Shown here one piece after another: positions 57,901 to 64,000 of a stretch of DNA of 64,000 bases. Source of the DNA: Spirogloea muscicola (Eukaryota; Streptophyta; Zygnematophyceae; Spirogloeales; Spirogloeaceae); assembly GCA_009602725.1 (NCBI GenBank), contig WELB01000205.1, positions 109,843 to 173,842 of the forward strand, in the 5' to 3' direction. The notes under the pieces are model-generated. The model had not been told where the DNA came from and ran no database searches. It saw only the letters and a program-made list of their open reading frames with translations. Position 1 is the first letter of the stretch; every line of letters begins with the position of its first letter. Both the position numbers and the translations under genes were made by a program.

Positions 57901-58109
57901 TTCGTGTCTTTCTCTGGCGCCTTCCGGCCCTCTTCTCAGAAGAAGTCACTCTCAATGGGGGCGAGGGCTGTGAAAAGCCAGCCCAAAAATGGGCAAGCAC
58001 TTTCTTTCAGACCGACCGACCTGCGGCTGCTTAGTAGGGGTTATTGAGTGCTTCGTAGCTAGTATTTTCCCTGGCCCCCTTCGAACTTTGTTATACGTTT
58101 ATCTTGGCT

Positions 58110-58493
58110 GGCCTCTCCCAGCTGCTTCGACTCCGCCAATTCCACCAGATCGGCGTCGTTTGCAGGGCGCGCAGTCGGCCTGACGGCCCTGGGCAAGGAG
58201 CGAAAACATGCTGATCACCCGGTCGGTGATGGATTCGTGGCCCTGGCGACGGATGTCCACGGTGCTTTCGGCAGCCGCTGGCTGGACCTCCTTCAGCGGC
58301 TTGCCCGTCATGCCATTGATCGGCGGCCGGGTCTGCCAGGGGCGATGCCTGGCTTCAATGCCGCCAGTTCGCTTGACCAAGTCTTCCACATGCGTTTGGC
58401 GGTAGCGTTTTAGCGTTTCCTTGCCCACGCCGTCCACACCCGCGCAGGCCGTGCTATGGCCGCCGCCTGTTGATGACCTCGCCCTACACATGC
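58110..58493 (+). mobile_element. LINE family C fragment, broken by a solo LTR
   Basis: Encodes ALGKERKHADHPVGDGFVAL, DVHGAFGSRWLDLLQRLAR and MPGFNAASSLDQVFHMRLAV. It runs up to the solo LTR at 58494, with divergence before the junction. Confidence 0.7.
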
Positions 58494-59132
58494 TGTAACG
58501 TTCCCGCCGTTAGGGCGTGCCAACGTTGCGGGAAACCTTCCGGTGTCGTCTCGTCACCGTTGGGGCGTGTCAACGGTGCCGGTCGATCCGCTGCACCCTG
58601 TGTGGCTATTCCCGATGTTGGGCTCGCTCTTGGGCGAGCCCTGCCGAGGGTGGGCCCTTGGGGCTCCCCTCGTCACACACGCTATTACGTGTTCCCATTG
58701 TTGGGCCCGTCCTTCCAAAGGTGGGCCCTGGGACGACCCTCGTGACACCCTCGGGGGAGGGGTGGCAGGTGGAACGCTATCTGTAGCTGGCCGAGGCCAC
58801 TGGTCAGTCGAACCAACGCCCGAGAGAGACACACCCCGCTGCTGCCTAGCCAGCCCCGCTGCTGCCTGCCGCTGCCGCCGCCGCCACAGCTTTGCTGCTG
58901 CCGCCTGCTGCCAGCCCGTCGCCGCAGCTCACCGTTGCGGGCCCTGCCGGCTCTCCGTAAGTCTATTGGTAGAGTCACCGCCCCAGGGCGGTGCCTCAGG
59001 GTAAGACTTCCGCTGCGCCCTGTGCGCGTATGTGCGTTGGCGTTCTCCTGTATGAGGGTTGTCTCCAAAACAAGCACCCTATGCTCGAATCGAAACAAGG
59101 ACACCCTGACTCTGACTGTTTGAGATGTCACA
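58494..59132 (+). mobile_element. Solo LTR of a Ty3/Gypsy-type element
   Basis: A 639-bp unit starting TGTAACGTT and ending TGTCACA, flanked on both sides by the 5-bp direct repeat CATGC (58489-58493 and 59133-59137). It is a shorter relative of the LTR at 60736-61633; the two share TCCGTAAGTCTATTGGTAGA and GTGCGTTGGCGTTCTCCTGT. With no internal sequence, it is a recombination remnant of a formerly complete element. Intact flanking repeats suggest modest age. Confidence 0.88.
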
Positions 59133-59137
59133 CATGC

Positions 59138-59460
59138 AGTCAGGGTGAGCAGTCCTTGTTGAGTTCGGCCGTAGGGGATTTAGAGGCCGTAGGGGATATA
59201 GAGGCCAGCCCACTACACGCGAAGCACTAGCGCACAGGCGCAGCGGAAGACAGGCCCTGTGGCGCCGCCGTCCGGCGGCGAGTCCACCTCCTGGGGCGCA
59301 GGCCGGCGCAGCAGGCCCTGCAGCGGAGTGCGGCGGCGGCTGCGGCGGCGAGCAGCAGCAAGGCTGCTCCGGCGCTTCACGGGCTTGAAGTGCTTGTCGA
59401 GCCTTGGCCCCCACGGCTCCCTGTGCTTCCCCGTGCCACCCGCCCTCCAGGCAGAAGAAG
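59138..59460. other. Unassigned GC-rich stretch
   Basis: Contains a doubled GCCGTAGGGGAT unit (59168-59200) and a CGG-rich segment. No gene is supported. Confidence 0.35.
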
Positions 59461-59651
59461 CGGCCAGATTGACTGGTGGCTGGGAAAGGCCAGCCCAAAG
59501 GAATGGACAAGGCCTGAGGGAGCCTGAGTGCGAACGACTAGGACTAAGACATCAGCCAGGGAACGCTCAGTAACCTCTAGTCAGGAGATGCAAGTCCGAG
59601 TAGCTAGCTGGCGGAAAGACGTCGCCCTGACGGAAGCCGGAGGCCGCCGCC
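59461..59651 (-). mobile_element. LINE B 3' end, minus
   Basis: GCGGCCAGATTGACTGGTGG through to TCTAGTCAGGAGATGCAAGT and the GACGTCGCCCTGACGGAAGC coding end; typical family B. Confidence 0.8.
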
Positions 59652-59890
59652 GCTCACACCCCCTCCAGGGGTGTGAGCGGGTCGCCCCAAGGCCCGCCTT
59701 GCGGCGGGCCCAAGATCCTCCGTTTGAACGTGCGAATCCTCGAGGAGTATTTCGAATGGCAGGACCCACCTCCGGGCGGGACCTTGCCCGGCCAGCCAGC
59801 CCGCCACCTGACGGGCCATCTGGCCCATTTAGGCGGTCATATAATGACAACAGAGCCGTGTGGCTCAACCAAACGGCCGGTTCATTACAC
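59652..59890 (-). mobile_element. Old, partial LTR remnant related to the solo LTRs
   Basis: Read on the minus strand it starts TGTAATGAACCGGCCGTTT, resembling TGTAACGTTTCCGCCGTTT. It contains GGCCTTGGGGCGACCCGCTC and a CTCACACCCC/GGGGTGTGAG hairpin at the place of the corresponding LTR segment. It is heavily diverged and incomplete: an old fossil. Confidence 0.5.
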
Positions 59891-60225
59891 CGCCTCTGGG
59901 ACTCGGCGGAGTGCCTCTTCTTAGCGCTTCCCCTGGCCCCCTCTCGTGCTTTGTTCGTTATTCTTTGGGCTGGCTTTTCCAGCCCCTATCCTCAATGAGC
60001 GAGCACTTTCTTCTTTCCCTGCAGCGAGCTACTCAGACCTGATCCTGCTCACTCGCGGGTACTGAGCTTCCCTCTGCATCGTCTAGTGTTTTGCACTGTT
60101 TTGTGATGTAGTCTCCTTTCAGCACTTATTTATTTGGCCTTGGACATTGTCCATTTCTTTTGGGCTGGCTTTGCCAGCCCCTCTTCTCTATGGGCGAGCT
60201 CTTTCTTCCCAGCCACCCCCCACTT
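59885..60225 (+). mobile_element. LINE C 3' end with a LINE A 3' end inside
   Basis: LINE C coding end (CGCCTCTGGGACTCGGCGGA) stops near 59919. A LINE A 3' UTR (about 59920-60013) intervenes. LINE C then resumes with GAGCTACTCAGACCTGATCC (SDLILLTRGY, stop near 60061) and its 3' UTR, hairpin GGGCTGGCTTTGCCAGCCCC (60161-60182) and tail. The uninterrupted arrangement is seen near 10420-10470. Confidence 0.8.
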
Positions 60226-60530
60226 TTATTTCTTTTTTCCTGGAAGCGTCTTTCTTCTCTCAGACCTTGCTCACTGCTCGAACTTTGTTCATTCTTCCCC
60301 TGGGCTGGCCAAACACAGCCATCGCCCTCTACTAGAAGAGTCCTCTCTCCTCGCTCGTTCCTTGGTGCTGGCGTCACACAGCCATTGCCCTACATTGAGA
60401 AGCTACTTCTCTCTAGGGTACTGTATAGGCTTATTCGAGCAGCTAAGGGAACAAAGCAGAAGGAAGAGCTCCTCCGAAGGAAATAGGGGCTAGGAAAGGC
60501 CAGAAAGTGACTGGACGAGGTCCAAATAGT
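60226..60530 (+). mobile_element. Degenerate LINE 3' ends
   Basis: Units with GGGCTGGCCAAACACAGCC and TGCTGGCGTCACACAGCC in the position of the hairpin. An inverted scrap is at 60485-60530. These resemble the remnant at 10755. Confidence 0.5.
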
Positions 60531-60735
60531 CGAAACGCGCTGTCATGTGCGAGGGCGTCGATGCAAGATGGCGTCGATTGGTCTACAAAGAGACAAATGC
60601 TGACGTATGCAGACTAGGTAATAAACAAACCAAACAAGAAGTTGATTGCGTTGGCCAGGCTGACAATAAGGCAGTCCGATAGGAGGCCAGCGCCGACAAT
60701 CGTTGATCTCACGCTATGTCAATGGACACCATGCG

Positions 60736-61633
60736 TGTGACATCTCTGCTCTTAATCACACAGTTAGAGTCAGAATGTCCTGGTTTGGATTCGAGTATAG
60801 GGTGTTTTGGAGACAACCCTCATACAGGAGAACGCCAACGCACATACGCGCACAGAGCGCAGCGGAAGTCTTACCCTGAGGCACCGCCCTAGAGCGGTGA
60901 CTCTACCAATAGACTTACAGAGAGCCGGCAGGGCCCGCAGCGATGAGCTGCGGCGACGGGCTGGCAGCAGCCGGCAAGAGCAGAGCTGTGGCGGCGGCGG
61001 CAGCAGCAGGCAGCAGCGGGGCTGGCTAGGCAGCCGCAGGGCTGTGTCTCTCCCCGGCGTTGGTCGACTCCCCCGGAGTCTGAACAAGGCCCACTACTTA
61101 TAGCGGTTCTCTTGCCACCCCTCCCCTGAGGGTGTGACGAGGGTCGGCCCCAAGGCCCTCCCTTGGAGGGGCGGGCCTGACAAGGGGACACGACAAACAC
61201 AACAGGCTGGCACACAGGGCCAGTGGCCTTTAGCACGAGTCCAAGGGACTAGCGCCAAGAGGCCGGCGCGCGAGTCCAAGGGACTGGCGCGCTGGACAGT
61301 GACTAGCGCCAAGGAGGTGGCGCGTCAGGCCAATAGCCTGGCTCACGGGGTCAAGGGACTGAGGCCATGCAGCCATGAGGAGTGGAGAGCTGGTCAATCC
61401 GGTCGGCCCGCGGGGCGCCGGCCTGAGGGAGAGCTGACCCACCCGGCCGGCCTGCAGGGCGTGAGCCCGAGGCGTGCCGACAGGGTACGGAGCCCGGGAC
61501 CCTCGAACCGTACTTAGCTACACGGAGTGCAGCCAAGCTACCCGCACCGTTTGGGACTCCAAACGGTAGATACGTTACGCTCATGTAAGGTTATCGCGCG
61601 CCGTTGGCACCTTCAACCGGCGGAAACGTTACA
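60736..61633 (-). mobile_element. Solo LTR, full length, Ty3/Gypsy type
   Basis: An 898-bp unit (minus strand) from TGTAACGTTTCC to GATGTCACA. It is flanked by the 5-bp direct repeat ATGCG at 60731-60735 and 61634-61638. It contains a TATA-like CTATAAGTAG near 61100 and a GCTGCTGCC-rich segment. It is nearly identical to the LTR beginning at 63254, so it is young on the scale of this window. There is no internal region. Confidence 0.92.
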
Positions 61634-61638
61634 ATGCG

Positions 61639-62060
61639 TGCCTGTTATTTTTGGACAATCAACTGAAGCCATGTGTGATCGTTGAATGCGGAAGTGTCTC
61701 GCTGTCGGTACTGCTGCCTGCCAGACATCTCTGGTCGGTAGAGTAACTGCAGTAACAGAAGATTCAGGTGCCACAGGCGCAGATCGATCAATCTCAGGCA
61801 GATCTGTGCTACTTGGCTCGTCCAGTCTGACGAGTTTGCCGGACCGCCATCTCATGCAATGTGGAATCAACAGAAAAGGTTCAGCCAACAACCAGAATAG
61901 ATATGATACTCAAGTAACAGAAGCAAAGCACCTCAAGGTTTCACAAAAGCTGATCACTCGAGTCTAGCGAGAGGAGTCAGAGGCCGCTCTGCAAGTAAAG
62001 AAGGATCAAATGGACTCGACTCAATCATGTAAAGCGGCTTCTGTAAACAATTTGGAAATA
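61639..62060. other. Unassigned lower-GC stretch
   Basis: Between the solo LTR and the short tandem repeats. No gene, RNA or known repeat is supported. Confidence 0.35.
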
Positions 62061-62061
62061 A

Positions 62062-62140
62062 ATCGGCTTTTGTAACAGATTGTTCGGACCACGTCTCTTG
62101 TAACAGATTGTGTGGACCACGGCTTTTGTAACCGATGCAA
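62062..62140 (+). repeat. Short tandem repeat, about 31-bp unit
   Basis: Two and a half copies of a unit with CTTTTGTAACAGATTGTTCG and GACCAC. Confidence 0.7.
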
Positions 62141-62339
62141 GATATGCAAATATATGCAGGATGCCAGATCAATGACTCCAGCAACAGTGCAGCATACTAC
62201 TTGACCACAATGACAGTACTATGCATAATACCGCAAGCTCACAATGACATCAATCGTCAGATCTGGACAGAGACGATGGCAGCACTGTATGCAAGGCTGC
62301 TCACTGCGAGTCGTGACGTGGGTCCGGGCGAAGATTCAC

Positions 62340-62635
62340 CAGCTGCCGTACGCCGTATGCTCTGGGCTCTACGCTGTCTGGGCGCGGCGCAGATGCAGGC
62401 GCTGCCGTATGCCGTATGCTCTGGGCTCTACGCTCTCTGAGCGCAGGAGCGGACGCAGGCGCGGGTGGGCGCAGGTGTGGGCAAGAGGGTGAGTCTTGCC
62501 GAGCGGACTGCTCGGCTTGGGCCGCTCGTCCCGGCTCGGGCCAGGCGGCGCGGCGGTGCTGGCTTCGGCTGGGGCCGGACACTGTAGCGGCTGCTGGCTC
62601 CGGCTTGGACCGGGCACTGTAGAGATCCTCGCGGG
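62340..62635 (+). repeat. Two imperfect tandem repeats
   Basis: GTATGCTCTGGGCTCTACGC occurs twice about 60 bp apart (62341-62440). A second repeat unit containing GGCTTCGGCTGGGGCCGG or GGCTCCGGCTTGGACCGGG and CACTGTAG follows at 62560-62625. Confidence 0.65.
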
Positions 62636-64000
62636 GAGGGCTAAGCAATTCTTGATAATTGCTCAGAACCGGCAAAAGCAGTATGCTGATCGCCGTCGCA
62701 GGCATGTGTCCTTCGACGTCGGTGCCCAAGTGCTCTTGAGCACTAAGCACTTAGTCTTGCGGGCTGTCGGTACGCCTAAGTTGCTACCAAAGTGGGTTGG
62801 ACCTTTCCGTGTCATGCGCCTTGTCGGCAAGGTCGCATATGAGATTGATACACCGGTACATTGGAAAATCCACAACGTTTTCCATGTGTCTCAACTCGAG
62901 CCATACCATACGGATGGCCGTGTCCAACCGCCCCCACCTCCCCTCGTCGTTGATGGCGCGGAGGAGTTTCAAGTGGAGGAGATCTTGTCACACCGGGACA
63001 CTCTCCGTGGGCGTCGTAAGTCCCGTGAGTACCTCATCAAGTGGCTCGGCTTTGGGCCTGAGCATAATACCTGGGAACCAGCGGCCAATCTTGCCAATTG
63101 CCCTTCCCGCGTCCAGAAGTATTTGACAGGAGGCCAAGCCTCTTCTCTCCGTCGTCCAAAACCTTCCCGCCGGGAAGGCAGGGCTTAACACCCTGGGTAT
63201 CTGTCGTACTCCCTTCTTGTTCCCGAGGACGTGAACATCTAAGTGGGGAGGTATGTAACGTTTCCGCCGTTTGAAGGTGCCAACGGCGCGCGATAACCTT
63301 ACATGAGCGTAACGTATCTACCGTTTGGAGTCCCAAACGGTGCGGGTAGCTTGGCTGCACTCCGTGTAGCTAAGTACGGTTCGAGGGTCCCGGGCTCCGT
63401 ACCCTGTCGGCACGCCTCGGGCTCACGCCCTGCAGGCCGGCCGGGTGGGTCAGCTCTCCCTCAGGCCGGCACCCCGCGGGCTGGCCGGATTGACCAGCTC
63501 TTCGCGGTCCTGTCTCTGCATGGCCTCGGTCCCTTGGCCCCGTGAGCCAGGCTATTGGCCTGGCGCGCCACCTCCTTGGCGCTAGTCACTGTCCAGCGCG
63601 CCAGTCCCTTGGACTCGCGCGCCGGCCTCTTGGCGCTAGTCCCTTGGACTCGTGCTAAAGGCCACTGGCCCTGTGTGCCAGCCTGTTGTGTTTGTCGTGT
63701 CCCCTTGTCAGGCCCGCCCCTCCAAGGGAGGGCCTTGGGGCCGACCCTCGTCACACCCTCAGGGGAGGGGTGGCAGGAGAACCGCTATAAGTAGTGGGCC
63801 TTGGTCAGACTCCAAGGGAGTCGACCAACGCCGGAGAGAGACACAGCCCTGTTGCTGCCTAGCCAGCCCCGCTGCTGCCTGCTGCTGCCGCCGCCGCCAC
63901 AGCTCTGCTGCTGCCGGCTGCTGCCAGCCAGCCCGTCGCCGCAGCTCATCGCTGCGGGCCCTGCCGGCTCTCCGTAAGTCTATTGGTAGATTCACCGCCC
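62634..64000 (+). mobile_element. Ty3/Gypsy chromovirus, 3' part with 3' LTR
   Basis: LTR retrotransposon of the chromodomain-bearing Ty3/Gypsy lineage. Parts visible: the C-terminal part of the integrase, a chromodomain, a polypurine tract (AGTGGGGAG, 63242-63250) and the 3' LTR from 63254, which runs off the window edge. The LTR matches the solo LTR at 60736-61633 closely and has a TATA-like CTATAAGTAG near 63785. Most of the element's internal region is absent from this window, so this copy is broken. The close LTR match suggests that the family was active recently. Confidence 0.88.

Noticed and set aside
1-64000. tRNA or rRNA genes
   Set aside because: Several GGTTCGA-type strings (for example near 7322 and 63380) were checked, but no cloverleaf could be formed around them.

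Overview
The window looks like nuclear DNA of a green alga (chlorophyte, possibly trebouxiophyte). The reasons are GC-rich coding sequence, many short GT-AG introns with TGCAG-type acceptors, a plastid TPR protein of the SLOW GREEN 1 type, a plant-type bacterial-derived RecN, a proline-rich wall-type glycoprotein, and a dense load of retroelements. The species is inferred, not proven. Exon limits were read by eye and are approximate unless a splice junction is stated.

Layout. 1-5339 (+): RecN-like SMC-type ATPase. 5696-7289 (-): coiled-coil protein, disturbed by an N/poly-T join. 7905-10840 (+): a LINE (family C) nested in another LINE (family B). 10840-13975: repeats plus an unrecognised minus-strand spliced gene. 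13977-17640: a nest of LINE pieces from families A, B and D. 17826-22130 (+): long coiled-coil protein. 23374-25017 (-): SG1-like TPR protein next to an assembly gap (25315-25500). 25612-about 31764 (+): AWS-SET-postSET histone lysine methyltransferase. About 32860-34020 (-): YqgF/RuvX-like nuclease. 36229-40297 (-): RED/IK (SMU2) splicing factor. 40488-42990: LINE pieces and a perfect 89-bp inverted repeat. 43750-45882 (-): proline-rich glycoprotein. 45884-46897 (+): membrin-type SNARE. 47666-50335 (-): monoacylglycerol-lipase/caffeoylshikimate-esterase-like hydrolase. 50570-60530: the largest LINE nest. 58494-64000 also holds two solo LTRs, an old LTR remnant and the 3' part of a chromodomain Ty3/Gypsy element.

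The host genes are ordinary housekeeping genes (DNA repair, chromatin, splicing, ER-Golgi traffic, plastid function, lipid turnover) in no functional cluster. The most unusual content is a set of at least four related LINE families. They encode a reverse transcriptase followed by a CCHC knuckle and a restriction-like endonuclease, end in the same C-terminal peptide (SDL-x-x-L-[TS]-RGY), and share a 3'-terminal GGCTGGC/GCCAGCC hairpin with a TTTCTTCT tail. They repeatedly insert into one another. Four single-N positions (7189, 13976, 40298, 45883) coincide with abrupt breaks in gene or repeat structure and probably mark contig joins, so linkage across them is uncertain.
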